Below are positions 17,920 to 26,311 of a stretch of 64,000 bases of DNA, piece after piece. The notes under the pieces were generated by a model. It searched no databases and was not told where the DNA came from. It saw only the letters and a list, made by a program, of their open reading frames with translations. The DNA comes from [Erwinia] mediterraneensis (GTDB lineage Bacteria > Pseudomonadota > Gammaproteobacteria > Enterobacterales > Enterobacteriaceae), in the NCBI RefSeq assembly GCF_900604315.1, contig NZ_LR026981.1, positions 30,907 to 94,906 on the forward strand, in the 5' to 3' direction. How positions within the stretch are numbered: position 1 is the first letter of the stretch; each line of letters begins with the position of its first letter. The translations under genes were made by a program, and so were the position numbers.

Positions 17920-18918
17920 TTACGCCTGTGCAAGCAGGAAATGCTTGTCGGCAGGCACATCTGGGGCAACAACCGGCGGGTTCTCAACGGCATTTTTTCC
18001 GATCTGTCCGGCAAAACTCTGAGCGTCACGCAGCACGGATGGGTCCTGGAAAGCCGGATTCGGCGTACCGGAGATGGCATCCTGCAGCATGTTTTTCGCC
18101 TGCATAAACTTATCGATGACATTGTCATTCAGACGTCCGTCTTTGATGTCTTTCTCAAAGTTAGCCTGATCGGATTTACCAAAAATCTCCGGATGAGCAT
18201 CCATAAACTTACACACCTCTGTCGCCGCTGGCATGTCGCCGCGATCAAAGGTGTGATAACTTTTGCCTTTGGCATCTGCCGGATTCACTTCGCGCAGGGC
18301 ATCCATCGCCGCGCCAGCATTTTGCAGCGCCTGGTTCCCCATGGCATTCCCCACCGCATTGCCTACCGCATTGCCCGCCTGGGTGAAGTCGGTTGGTGAA
18401 TTGAACGATCCGGGCATCGACTGACCACCCGGCTGCGGACTACCCAGTCCCTGCGTGGCCCCCTGATTAAAAGCATTCTGGTTCTGTGGATCGGTCAGCC
18501 CCTGCTGCAGCTGTTTCATCAATGAGTCACCAATTAACTGGGAAAGAACCTGGGAAATCAGCTGATCCAGCAGATTACCGCTCTGGAAGGGACCCGCACC
18601 GCCCTGCGCATTGCCCAGTCCATTAGGACCATTTGCGCCATCGAAATTGCCCAGACCGTTAAGGCCATTTGAGCCACCAAAACCGCCCGGACCATTGACG
18701 TTATTTCCTCCGCCAAAACTGCCGGGGCCAGACTGCTGATTTTGATTCCCCCCTAACAGTTGTTGCAGGATCGCGTTCGCCAGCTTATCAATCAGGTTAT
18801 CTTTCACCTCATTGGCGAGACTTTTTAACGGCGTAGGCGATCCCAGGATATTGCTATGTAACAGATTCCCGACGGGACTATTGGTCAGGGTCAGGGCTTT
18901 CGAGGCTAATGGCAGCAT
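17920..18918 (-). CDS. hrpN: Harpin HrpN
   Basis: A 332-residue secreted harpin, exported by the T3SS; harpins act outside or at the plant membrane and help effector delivery. It has the HrpN layout: a leucine-rich amphipathic segment (about 30-56), a Gly/Asn-rich region (57-110), a second amphipathic helix 'LLDQLISQVLSQLIGDSLMKQLQ' (117-138), and a C-terminal domain with 'FMDAHPEIFGKSD', which matches the FMD-PE-FGK block of Erwinia/Dickeya HrpN. One cysteine is present (Cys236), which is unusual because harpins generally lack cysteine. It follows hrpT by 51 bases. I do not see an hrp box in that gap, so it may be read from the hrpF promoter. Confidence 0.88.
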   Translation of the reverse strand: MLPLASKALTLTNSPVGNLLHSNILGSPTPLKSLANEVKDNLIDKLANAILQQLLGGNQNQQSGPGSFGGGNNVNGPGGFGGSNGLNGLGNFDGANGPNGLGNAQGGAGPFQSGNLLDQLISQVLSQLIGDSLMKQLQQGLTDPQNQNAFNQGATQGLGSPQPGGQSMPGSFNSPTDFTQAGNAVGNAVGNAMGNQALQNAGAAMDALREVNPADAKGKSYHTFDRGDMPAATEVCKFMDAHPEIFGKSDQANFEKDIKDGRLNDNVIDKFMQAKNMLQDAISGTPNPAFQDPSVLRDAQSFAGQIGKNAVENPPVVAPDVPADKHFLLAQA

Positions 18919-18969
18919 AATGTAGACTCCTCAGGTTAGTTAAGAGTACCGGACACCATTCCGGCGAAT

Positions 18970-19155
18970 TTAATACATGGCGACGCGGGTATAATCGTCA
19001 TCGCTGTTACGCATATCTTCTGGCCACCAGATAGTCAGTTTTTTGTAATCGGATAACGGTCGACAACTGACATCCTGGCACCCCCCTCTCATCTGTCCGG
19101 CGCACCCGCTCAGGGTGAGAACCAGTAACAGAAAAACCAGTAAGCGTGACTTCAT
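18970..19155 (-). CDS. hrpT: T3SS lipoprotein HrpT
   Basis: A 61-residue lipoprotein: hydrophobic signal then the lipobox LSGC (Cys18), followed by a short periplasmic part rich in Cys, Asp and Trp. HrpT of Erwinia and Pseudomonas occupies this position after hrcC and helps the secretin reach or assemble in the outer membrane. It starts 9 bases after hrcC stops. In related clusters hrpV follows; here hrpN does. Confidence 0.82.
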   Translation of the reverse strand: MKSRLLVFLLLVLTLSGCAGQMRGGCQDVSCRPLSDYKKLTIWWPEDMRNSDDDYTRVAMY

Positions 19156-19164
19156 TCTGTCTCC

Positions 19165-21195
19165 TTATGGGGTCAGCAGAGACTGACGACTACGGCGCAG
19201 ACCCGCATGGATCTCGTACGCCACATACACTTCAGCAGACTGCCCGGGTGCCAGCTGGGTGGTGGGCCAGGCAGCAACGGCCAGTACCCCGCCGCCACGG
19301 CAGAGCGACTCATCAAACCGCTGCGGTTTTGCCGTGACATTGCGGATGACACCGACGCTGATCTGCAGCGCTCCCTTGCTGTACCACTGATTACGGCTGG
19401 CATCGACCGTCAGGCCGGGCGCGATGCCACACAGGTTGATCAGGCCGCGCCCCTCACCACCGGAGCTGAAACCTTGCGGCACCTGGTTCTGCGCCAGATC
19501 GCGCATCGCCCGTTCCAGCGGCCCCTTCATGGCGCTGAATTTTTGACGGCGCTGCATCTCCTGCACCGAATCGGCAATCTGACCGCGGAATTCCGGATCC
19601 ACATAGCGTGAGGGGTCAACCTGATCGCCAATCAGATGAGGCGAAATAATAAACAACCGCTCACGATTGGAAGTGACCTGACTGGTGGAGGAGAAGAACT
19701 TGCCGATAAAGGGAATGCTGCCGAGTATCGGAATACGGCGCACGCGATCGCCGGTTTCACGCGAGCTGAAGCCCCCCATCACCAGGGTATTTTTCTCTTC
19801 TACCAGTGCCTGGGTGCTCACTTTCGCCTGGCGCGTGCCCTCTGGTTCGCCCTCCAGATCGCGGCTCAGCTTGCCGTCTTCCACATCAACGGTAAGCTGG
19901 ATAGAGACCCGATCTTTGTTTGTCAGGGCGCGCGGCACCACCTGCAGCGTAGTACCGGCAGTGATCGGTGTGACTTCGGCGACACGTTCGCCGATGCTTT
20001 GCAAATACGCCGTTTCACTGAAGTCGAGCACCGCGGGCTGGTTTTCCAGCGTCAGTACCGAGGGGTTGGCGATAACCGACGCATTCCCCTTTCCTTCCAG
20101 CGCCTGAATCTGACCAAAAAAGCGCTGGAAATCCGTGACAAAAAGCGTACTGCTGCCGCCCAGCATGGAGGAACCGGCGGTTACATTACCAAAGCTGCCG
20201 AGCAGATTGGCGGAGAGACGGGAGAGTTCACTGCGGTCCACGTCAACAATCAGCGCGTTGATTTCAATTAGTTTGTTCGGGATATCAATCTGTGAAATCA
20301 GCGCCTGATAGACATTGCGCCGGGCAGGATCGTCGCGGATCAGCAGCACGTTATTACGCACATCTGCCGATACCATGGGTTTGAAATCGTCAGACTCTTC
20401 TTTCAGCAAACCCGAGTTTGGCTTCATGGTGCGTCGGGCCAAATCGGCCAGAATACTGTCGTTCTGCTCCATAAAGCTGTCCATCATGGGATTGCCGTTA
20501 CTGCTTTCCTGCTGCTGCACGCCGCTGGCCGATTTAGGGTTCTGCTGCCCCAGCAGTTCATTCAGAATGGTCGTGACGCCCGGCACCAGCAAAGTTTTGT
20601 CCCGGTAACGAATTTGTCGGTCAGAGACGGAGGCATATTTCAGTGGAAAGACCATCAGCTCTTTATCAGCTTTATTCTGCTTTTCGTTTTCGCTGAACTG
20701 ACTGATCAGAGAAACATATTCTGCCGGACCGGTTACCAGTACTGCGTCCTGTTCAGGGATTTCTCCCCAGCCGAAACGCGGCTCCAGCAACCCGATCCCT
20801 TCCAGTGCCTGCTTCAGGCCGCTGGCACCATCTTTACTGAGCTTCAGACGGCGTGATTCCTGCTTCGACATTGGGCTGACATACAGCGTGTTGTTATACA
20901 CAAACCACTGAAAACGGTGCTCCAGCGCCAGTCGGTTAAGAAACGCCTCGGCGCTGCTGGAGCGCAGCCGCCCTGATACCCTTTCAGCGCCGGTCATTTC
21001 CCCCATCCGCAGCTGCACGGCATGGCTGTTGGCAAAATCGTTTAATACCGTCTCAAGGCTGGTGTCCTGGGCAGAATAAGCATACGCCCCGTCTTTCCAC
21101 TCCTCCGGCGTACGCGCCTGAGCAGAAAATATGGTCAGCGCGCCGCTTAATACCAGGGAGACAGCGACAGCGGCAGCGTGTTTGACTGAATACAC
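19165..21195 (-). CDS. hrcC: T3SS outer-membrane secretin HrcC
   Basis: A 676-residue secretin (SctC) that forms the outer-membrane ring. Signal peptide to about residue 27, then periplasmic N-domains, and a C-terminal secretin domain with the family's 'VEEKNTLVMGGF' and 'RRIPILGSIPFIGKFF' signature near residues 475-515. After that comes a roughly 120-residue C-terminal region that would bind the pilotin. It starts at GTG 21195 with AAGGAA upstream. Upstream, only 86 bases separate it from hrpF, so the usual hrpG gene is absent. Confidence 0.95.
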   Translation of the reverse strand: MYSVKHAAAVAVSLVLSGALTIFSAQARTPEEWKDGAYAYSAQDTSLETVLNDFANSHAVQLRMGEMTGAERVSGRLRSSSAEAFLNRLALEHRFQWFVYNNTLYVSPMSKQESRRLKLSKDGASGLKQALEGIGLLEPRFGWGEIPEQDAVLVTGPAEYVSLISQFSENEKQNKADKELMVFPLKYASVSDRQIRYRDKTLLVPGVTTILNELLGQQNPKSASGVQQQESSNGNPMMDSFMEQNDSILADLARRTMKPNSGLLKEESDDFKPMVSADVRNNVLLIRDDPARRNVYQALISQIDIPNKLIEINALIVDVDRSELSRLSANLLGSFGNVTAGSSMLGGSSTLFVTDFQRFFGQIQALEGKGNASVIANPSVLTLENQPAVLDFSETAYLQSIGERVAEVTPITAGTTLQVVPRALTNKDRVSIQLTVDVEDGKLSRDLEGEPEGTRQAKVSTQALVEEKNTLVMGGFSSRETGDRVRRIPILGSIPFIGKFFSSTSQVTSNRERLFIISPHLIGDQVDPSRYVDPEFRGQIADSVQEMQRRQKFSAMKGPLERAMRDLAQNQVPQGFSSGGEGRGLINLCGIAPGLTVDASRNQWYSKGALQISVGVIRNVTAKPQRFDESLCRGGGVLAVAAWPTTQLAPGQSAEVYVAYEIHAGLRRSRQSLLTP

Positions 21196-21281
21196 GTCTT
21201 CTTCCTTTTGTTAACCTCAGACAAGAGGATAATCCTGCGGGTGATGACAGAAGCAGGAAGCCACGGGCTTCCTGCACGGGC

Positions 21282-21521
21282 TCAGTTAATCGCGTTGATA
21301 ATGGCTTTACTGATACCAGAATTAATGTTGGATGCCTGACTGGACATCTGACTGGCGGTATTCATCGCCAGCATGTCCATCTGAAAGGCATACATATCCT
21401 GGGGGGTGACCATTCCGTTTTGCGATTGTCGCCGGAGCGTATTGGAAAAGGCTTCGTTGTATTTTTCAGCGAAGTTATCTGTCAGACGCTGCTGCAGGTT
21501 CGCCAGGTTTGTCATACTCAT
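21282..21521 (-). CDS. hrpF: T3SS protein HrpF (needle-chaperone/YscE-like size)
   Basis: A 79-residue helical protein matching HrpF of Erwinia/P. syringae in size, position and pattern ('SNTLRRQSQNGMVTPQDMYAFQMDMLAMNTASQMSSQASNI' split here only by description). It resembles needle/pilin-type subunits in its C-terminal half. ATG 21521 is chosen because GAGGAA lies 7-8 bases upstream; the frame runs 8 codons further without a site. It is the first gene behind an hrp box, as in the P. syringae hrpC operon. Confidence 0.8.
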   Translation of the reverse strand: MSMTNLANLQQRLTDNFAEKYNEAFSNTLRRQSQNGMVTPQDMYAFQMDMLAMNTASQMSSQASNINSGISKAIINAIN

Positions 21522-21553
21522 CTTTGTTTCCTCATGGTTAACCACTCAGAAAC

Positions 21554-21581
21554 TACGTAACCTGACGGGGAAAGCGGTTCC
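21554..21581 (-). promoter_or_regulatory. hrp box in front of hrpF (hrpC-type operon)
   Basis: On the minus strand: GGAACC, 15 bases, TTACGTA. The -35 element is perfect and the -10 keeps the AC and final A. It starts the hrpF-hrcC-hrpT(-hrpN) operon and sits between hrpE and hrpF. Confidence 0.8.
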
Positions 21582-21594
21582 GCGCAGCAGCGAA

Positions 21595-22236
21595 TTATTC
21601 TGTTAACAGCGTCATACATTGCTGACGCAGCGTGTGCCAGCGGATGCGCATTTCACCGGAGTCGGCACGCAAACAGAGCGCATCTGCGGGCAACGTGTCA
21701 TCCTGCTCCAGCGGCCAGGGCAGCGACATCTGTTGCAGTTCATCCAGCAGCGAGGCGGGCGCGCAGAGCCGACACGCTTCGCCGGGCGGCGTTGCCTGTT
21801 GCAGCTGGCGTAACAGCGCCCGGATTTGTGTTGATGGCGGACACTCGCCCAGCAGCTGACTCAGCACCGCCTGTAATAAGGCATCACACTCCGCCTCAAC
21901 CGAATGCTGCTGCCGTTGCTGTTGCTGCTGCCACTGGTCAAAAAAATGCTGACTTTCCGCGATAAACGCCGCTTCCGCCTGCGCGCGCACGTCTTCTGCG
22001 CTGAGCTGTGCCTGGTGCCGGGCCTGTTCCAGCAGCTGCGTGGCCTGCTGTTGCGCCTGTGCAAGGATCAGCCCCGCCTGCTCCCGGGCCTGCTCCACCA
22101 GATGTTCCGCCTGCTGCCGGGCCTCTGCCAGACAATCTCGCGCCTCGCGTTGACGCGCCAGAACATCGCGCGTAACCACCGTTTCACCGGCCAGTAACGC
22201 GGGATCAGCCAGCGTCAGGCGTTTCTGTATCCACAT
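21595..22236 (-). CDS. hrpE: T3SS ATPase regulator HrpE (SctL)
   Basis: A 213-residue cytoplasmic stator protein of the YscL/FliH type that binds and restrains the ATPase HrcN. The middle is a long Ala/Gln/Glu-rich coiled coil ('EARQQAEHLVEQAREQAG' and similar repeats, about residues 33-110), like FliH, and the C-terminal part is globular. ATG 22236 has GGAGGAG upstream. It overlaps the end of hrpD by 32 bases. Confidence 0.88.
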   Translation of the reverse strand: MWIQKRLTLADPALLAGETVVTRDVLARQREARDCLAEARQQAEHLVEQAREQAGLILAQAQQQATQLLEQARHQAQLSAEDVRAQAEAAFIAESQHFFDQWQQQQQRQQHSVEAECDALLQAVLSQLLGECPPSTQIRALLRQLQQATPPGEACRLCAPASLLDELQQMSLPWPLEQDDTLPADALCLRADSGEMRIRWHTLRQQCMTLLTE

Positions 22237-22795
22237 TCTGGCTCTCCTCCCGACAGGCCTGCCAGATCACGGCCTGCCATAACAGGTTGCATTTTTCGGT
22301 TGGTAACAGCGGCAGCGCATGCATTTCCGCCTGTTCGACAGCCGCTGCGGGCAGCAACAGACGGATCCGCTGCCAGCAGCCGGGTGTCAGGCTCCGTCGC
22401 AGCAGCGCTTCGGGAACGGGATATTCCCCGCCTGCCCACTGTGACGGACGCAGCGCTTTATGCAGACGCTGGCACCAGAGTTTGAGTGACGCCGTGGGTA
22501 GTACCGGGGCCTGAGCAGGGGTAATCACCGCCAGTGCTAACCAGAGGGCCAGCTGACGGCGTGCTTCCGGTAACGCCAGCCACGCCGCTAACCAGTCAGG
22601 CAGCTCTTCCGGCGCGATCAGTGTGACTTCCAGCAAAGGTAACAGGGCTGGCGGATCGGCGCGCAACAGCGCACGCCGGCTTTCAGCCTCCAGCGTGAAA
22701 AAGGGCAAAGTATGCCAGTCGGGATGCACGACCTCGATAAAGTCACCACTCCACCAGCGCAGCCCGTCAACCGCCGTGAGGCTCTGCGTCAGCAT
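22205..22795 (-). CDS. hrpD: T3SS protein HrpD (SctK-like)
   Basis: A 196-residue, Leu/Ala/Pro-rich cytoplasmic protein in the HrpD position between hrcJ and hrpE. HrpD is taken as the SctK-type sorting-platform adapter, but conservation is low, so the call leans on synteny. Start overlaps the hrcJ stop (TGATG). No clear motif. Confidence 0.8.
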   Translation of the reverse strand: MLTQSLTAVDGLRWWSGDFIEVVHPDWHTLPFFTLEAESRRALLRADPPALLPLLEVTLIAPEELPDWLAAWLALPEARRQLALWLALAVITPAQAPVLPTASLKLWCQRLHKALRPSQWAGGEYPVPEALLRRSLTPGCWQRIRLLLPAAAVEQAEMHALPLLPTEKCNLLWQAVIWQACREESQNVDTETPDAG

Positions 22796-23577
22796 CAGGA
22801 CTCACGCGATCCGTTCAGCGCGGCGGCTTTGCGGGAAGGCAACGCAGAGAGTAATTTTCCGCGCATCAGGAAAAGCGGCACCAGCAGCAATAACAGCCCC
22901 GACAGAGTGAAAAACAGGGTTTTTACCGTGCCGTACTCGTCTGTCGTCAGGATAAAAGGTCCCAGCGTGACAAACTCGCGCCGATCCTGGTAGGCTTCTC
23001 CCGGCACAAAGACCACTGAGACAGCGTCAGGCCCTTTGCCGTTAAGGCCGGGAATACTGGTGGTCACCAGACGGCGGATACGCGGTTCGATACTGTCCGG
23101 ATCCAGCGAACTCAGATATTTAATAAACACGGCGGCAGACGCAGGCTGAACCGGCTCGCCCGGCGCCACGCGCTCCGGCAACACCACGTGTACCCGGGCA
23201 ACGACAACGCCATCAATCTGGGCCAGCGTCGACTCCACTTCCTGCGACAGCGCATAAATATAGCGCGCACGCTCTTCCATCGGGCTGGAAATAATGCCGT
23301 TCTTCTGGAAGACCTCGCCCATGTTGGTACGCGCGCGATGCGGCAGTCCTCTGGCATTCAGGATCTGTACTGAGCGATCGAGATCGTTTTGATTAACCAG
23401 CACCGCTACGCCATTTTTGTCTATCTGTTTGCGGGCATCGATGTGGTACTTTGAAAGCTCTGACAGCATTTCATTGGCATCACTTTCATTAATACCGGTA
23501 TGCAGAATGACCGGCTTGTCACAGCCGGTCAGTAAAAACAGCATCACCAGTAACAGTGCATATTTCATCTGTTTCAT
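22795..23577 (-). CDS. hrcJ: T3SS inner-ring lipoprotein HrcJ (SctJ)
   Basis: A 260-residue lipoprotein with lipobox LLTGC (Cys19), two ring-building domains, and a C-terminal transmembrane helix (about 217-240, 'LFFTLSGLLLLLVPLFLM') with a short basic tail. The conserved 'ARVHVVLPER', 'AAVFIKY' and 'IRRLVTTSIPGL' blocks are those of the YscJ/PrgK/FliF family. It forms the inner-membrane ring of the basal body. Start ATG 23577, with a second ATG 3 codons later equally possible. Confidence 0.95.
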   Translation of the reverse strand: MKQMKYALLLVMLFLLTGCDKPVILHTGINESDANEMLSELSKYHIDARKQIDKNGVAVLVNQNDLDRSVQILNARGLPHRARTNMGEVFQKNGIISSPMEERARYIYALSQEVESTLAQIDGVVVARVHVVLPERVAPGEPVQPASAAVFIKYLSSLDPDSIEPRIRRLVTTSIPGLNGKGPDAVSVVFVPGEAYQDRREFVTLGPFILTTDEYGTVKTLFFTLSGLLLLLVPLFLMRGKLLSALPSRKAAALNGSRES

Positions 23578-23587
23578 CAGCGGTGTA

Positions 23588-23962
23588 TCACTGCAGGTTG
23601 GTGAGTTTTTCCAGTCCCTGAACGGTTTTTGAAATCACTTTGGCGTTCATCAGGCTTTCAAGATAGTAAGAGGAGAGCGTAGAACTGACGCGGGTCAGGT
23701 CGATCGGATTGGTTGAATTCGCCGTCTCCGATAACACTTTTGCCACCTTATCACTCTTCTCGTCTATCCGCCCGAAGCTCGCGGCCAGTTGCTCCATCAG
23801 ATTTTCTGACACGTTGCCTTTATCTGCGGAATGTTCAAACGCCTGCGGCTGCATTTCCGCAGCAAACCATTGCACATCCTGCTGATCAGGCTGCAACCCG
23901 TCCAGCCCAGTCGGGCTTTCCAGGATGACTTCCGGTCTGGGAGATAATGGACTGATCGTCAT
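23588..23962 (-). CDS. hrpB: T3SS inner-rod protein HrpB (SctI)
   Basis: A 124-residue protein whose C-terminal half, 'LSSYYLESLMNAKVISKTVQGLEKLTNLQ', has the pattern of YscI/HrpB inner-rod subunits that anchor the pilus. I start at ATG 23962; the longer frame to 24106 lies inside hrpA. Gene order hrpA-hrpB-hrcJ is as in Erwinia and P. syringae. Confidence 0.85.
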   Translation of the reverse strand: MTISPLSPRPEVILESPTGLDGLQPDQQDVQWFAAEMQPQAFEHSADKGNVSENLMEQLAASFGRIDEKSDKVAKVLSETANSTNPIDLTRVSSTLSSYYLESLMNAKVISKTVQGLEKLTNLQ

Positions 23963-24014
23963 GGTATCGGCCCCAAAAATGAGAGAGCCACGAACGTGGC
24001 TCCGGATAGCAAGG

Positions 24015-24284
24015 TTACGCCAGGTCGATTTTGGCCTTCTGGGCCAGGTTACTGCTGGCTTTCGAGAACGAGTCCACCATGCCGTTGGCCTGCTGAGACA
24101 TCGCATCCATCTGCATTTTGTTGATAGAGTTCTGGTTGTTAAACTTGGTGATCGCCATCGACTCTTTCATCATGCGATTATTTTCATCCTGCATCTCTTT
24201 GGTAAAGCTGGATGTCTGATAATCCTGTTTGTAAGCGCTGTAATCTGTCGTGATGTTATTAAGACCTACGCCGCCTGCACTCAT
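24015..24284 (-). CDS. hrpA: Hrp pilin HrpA
   Basis: An 89-residue, Ser/Asn/Gln/Met-rich helical protein in the hrpA position; HrpA builds the extracellular pilus through which effectors travel. Pilin sequences are hypervariable, so the call rests on location, size, composition and the hrp box just upstream. ATG 24284 ('MSAGG') has AGAGG 8 bases upstream; the earlier ATGs at 24311 and 24290 do not have good spacing. A 52-base gap to hrpB is usual, allowing higher pilin output. Confidence 0.78.
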   Translation of the reverse strand: MSAGGVGLNNITTDYSAYKQDYQTSSFTKEMQDENNRMMKESMAITKFNNQNSINKMQMDAMSQQANGMVDSFSKASSNLAQKAKIDLA

Positions 24285-24337
24285 AATCATATCCTCTCGG
24301 TTAGTCATCATTCAGTGCGTTCACACTGTCCGAAAAG

Positions 24338-24365
24338 TGAGTAACAGGAGAAAACCAGCAGTTCC
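24338..24365 (-). promoter_or_regulatory. hrp box in front of hrpA
   Basis: On the minus strand: GGAACT, 15 bases, TTACTCA. It drives hrpA-hrpB-hrcJ-hrpD-hrpE and lies in the 96-base gap between hrpS and hrpA. Confidence 0.8.
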
Positions 24366-24380
24366 GCGCTTACCGAAAAA

Positions 24381-25337
24381 TTAATTTTCCACATTCAGCA
24401 GTTTCAGACGCTGGTACAGCGTGCGTCTGGGGATCCCCAGTTCATGAGCGGCGCTGACCACACGATTTTTGTGTCTGGCCAGACAGTCTTCAATCAGGCA
24501 GGACTCAATACGACGCAAACGGTCTTTCAACCGCCCACTGACTTTACCGGTTTCGACCGGCGGCACGATCACCGGCAGACCGATGACAAACCTTTCTGCC
24601 GCCGCGCGCAGTTCGCGGATATTGCCAGGCCAGCTGTGCATTAACAATATTTCGGTCAATTCAACAGGCATGGGCGGCAAAGGACACTTCAGACGCAGCG
24701 CTGACTGCTGGGTAAAATGACGAAACAGGGGAATAATGCTTTCAATATGGCTGCGCAGGGTAGGCAACTCGACCCTGACCGTAGAAAGGCGAAAATAGAG
24801 ATCCTGACGAAAACGGTTCTGGGCAACCAGCTCGCTCAGCGGACGCTGGGCAGCCACCACCACGCGAAACTTCAGCGGTACGGCGCGCGTACAGCCCAGG
24901 CGGGTAACACTACGTGTCTCCAGTACCCGCAACAATTTTGCCTGCAGGGTCAGCGGCATGCTGTCAATTTCGTCAAGAAACAGCATCCCCTGTTGGGCGC
25001 TTTCTATGTATCCTGCACGCGTATGGCTGGCGCCGGTGTAGGCGCCGCTGACAACGCCAAAAAGCTCGCTTTCCGCCAACTGTTCCGGAATGGCCGCACA
25101 GTTCACCGGAACAAAAGCGCCTTTCACACCGGCGGCCTGGTAGAGGCGCTGAGCGAAAGTATCTTTCCCTGTTCCGGTTTCTCCTTCCACCACAATATCC
25201 ATATCCAGAGGAGCCAGCATGGACAGCATTCTTTCAACATCGTTATAAATCGGCAGCGGAAGGCACGCATTGCCCGGCTCGGCCCAACCTTTACTTATAC
25301 CAGTAGTGTTTCTTTTTTCCGCCTGAAGGCTGTTCAT
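24381..25337 (-). CDS. hrpS: Sigma-54 enhancer-binding activator HrpS
   Basis: A 318-residue bacterial enhancer-binding protein without a receiver domain. Walker A 'GETGTGKD' is at 52-59, the sigma-54 contact loop reads GAYTGA (98-103; the usual form is GAFTGA), Walker B 'MLFLDEID' is near 118-125, and a Fis-type helix-turn-helix is at the C-terminus ('VVSAAHELGIPRRTLYQRLK'). It activates the sigma-54 promoter of hrpL. In Erwinia the next genes are hrpY and hrpX, which set its level; here they are missing. In P. syringae it is held down by HrpV; that gene is missing too. Confidence 0.93.
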   Translation of the reverse strand: MNSLQAEKRNTTGISKGWAEPGNACLPLPIYNDVERMLSMLAPLDMDIVVEGETGTGKDTFAQRLYQAAGVKGAFVPVNCAAIPEQLAESELFGVVSGAYTGASHTRAGYIESAQQGMLFLDEIDSMPLTLQAKLLRVLETRSVTRLGCTRAVPLKFRVVVAAQRPLSELVAQNRFRQDLYFRLSTVRVELPTLRSHIESIIPLFRHFTQQSALRLKCPLPPMPVELTEILLMHSWPGNIRELRAAAERFVIGLPVIVPPVETGKVSGRLKDRLRRIESCLIEDCLARHKNRVVSAAHELGIPRRTLYQRLKLLNVEN

Positions 25338-25841
25338 TTTATTCTCCCACAGATATTAAGTAACGCGTGTCAAAAATCACACTTATTAAAATAACAACAG
25401 TTTTTCTCCTGAAAGAAGCAGGACCAGAGACTGGCGAATAAATTAACAGTCCAGAAAAGTTTGACAATAAGAAAAATACCCACCTGGGCTGTAAATAAAT
25501 GTTTGCACCATGAATATGGTGGTCCGGATAAGCAAAAACAGCATGATGGCAGGAAAAATAAATTGAGATTTTATTGGTTTAGCGTCTTTATTTTATTAAG
25601 AGAGTCTTATACTTCTTTAATAACAGAGGCCCACCCACACAAGCCACATTAAACCTATGTATTTTATTTGATTATTTATTTTTAAATTTTCATCCCCCCT
25701 GTTATCTGGCAAAAAAAGCGTTGAGTCTTGTGCGACACAGATCATCTTTTTTGGTTTATAAGACGTTAATCATTAAAATTATAGTAACTGTTTTCTTCCG
25801 TATGGGAAGTTTCTTTTTTAATCATATTTTTTCTGCGTTAT
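25338..25841. other. AT-rich gap upstream of hrpS, at the usual hrpXY locus
   Basis: About 500 AT-rich bases with no credible ORF and no trace I can see of a histidine kinase or response regulator. The hrpS promoter should lie here. A run of T/A-rich sequence from about 25600 to 25840 precedes the small ORF on the plus strand. Confidence 0.5.
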
Positions 25842-25871
25842 AAAGAACTCCGCTCATCCGAGGAGTTCTTT
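25842..25871 (+). promoter_or_regulatory. Hairpin covering the ribosome site of a small ORF
   Basis: AAAGAACTCC and GGAGTTCTTT form a perfect 10-base stem around a 10-base loop. The GAGGAG ribosome site of the following ATG (25874) is in the 3' arm, so the hairpin could hide it. Confidence 0.55.
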
Positions 25872-25873
25872 AT

Positions 25874-26110
25874 ATGCCAATTAATTGGGACAATTCCTAT
25901 GAAATTCCCTCATCCGCTTCAGCTCCCTTGTCATTTATTAATCACTTGTGGAAATTATTAATAAGTAAAACTAACCAAGAAAATATAAAACTGGTTATGG
26001 AAATTAAACCATGCCAGAAAATAAGTGAATTTTATTCACTGACACCTGGCGGGTTATTACATCATGAGCGGCAGAAGAAAGGTTTCGCGGAGCGGCGCAG
26101 AAGCGTATGA
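25874..26110 (+). CDS. Small unknown protein between hrpS and hrpL
   Basis: I do not recognise this 78-residue ORF. It begins with a good ribosome site (GAGGAG, 8 bases before ATG), lies on the strand opposite hrpS and hrpL, and is followed by a strong intrinsic terminator at 26186. This suggests a real transcript. The first two thirds are AT-rich and mixed polar/hydrophobic ('SFINHLWKLLI'); the last part is basic ('HERQKKGFAERRRSV'). No domain or signal is evident. It occupies the place of hrpXY in related clusters. It could be a regulatory peptide, or the transcript could act as an RNA. Confidence 0.4.
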   Translation: MPINWDNSYEIPSSASAPLSFINHLWKLLISKTNQENIKLVMEIKPCQKISEFYSLTPGGLLHHERQKKGFAERRRSV

Positions 26111-26185
26111 CACAGGCACAGACAGAAGCATTAATGTGTAAGTAAGCGGGCAACTCGTAAAGTGCTTCAGTATCCGCTATTCAGC

Positions 26186-26222
26186 GCCATGCAGGTTAAT
26201 GACTCTCCTGCATGGCATTTTT
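26186..26222 (+). terminator. Strong rho-independent terminator between the small ORF and hrpL
   Basis: GCCATGCAGG, an 11-base loop, CCTGCATGGC and ATTTTT on the plus strand. It ends whatever is transcribed from the small ORF at 25874. The hairpin could also help stop hrpL transcripts coming the other way, though that side lacks a U-run. Confidence 0.9.
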
Positions 26223-26311
26223 AATCCGGACAGAACAGCCTGCCGTGAGCAACATCCGTGCGGTTAAATACGGTGAGGTACGGCTCTTTGCAGAGGTATC
26301 ACTGCCAGCTT

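Noticed and set aside
18919..18969. Possible hrp box in front of hrpN
   Set aside because: GGAATG is present but no NNACNNA element stands at the right spacing.
19636..20271. A 211-codon ORF antisense to hrcC
   Set aside because: Shadow frame within a strongly supported secretin gene.
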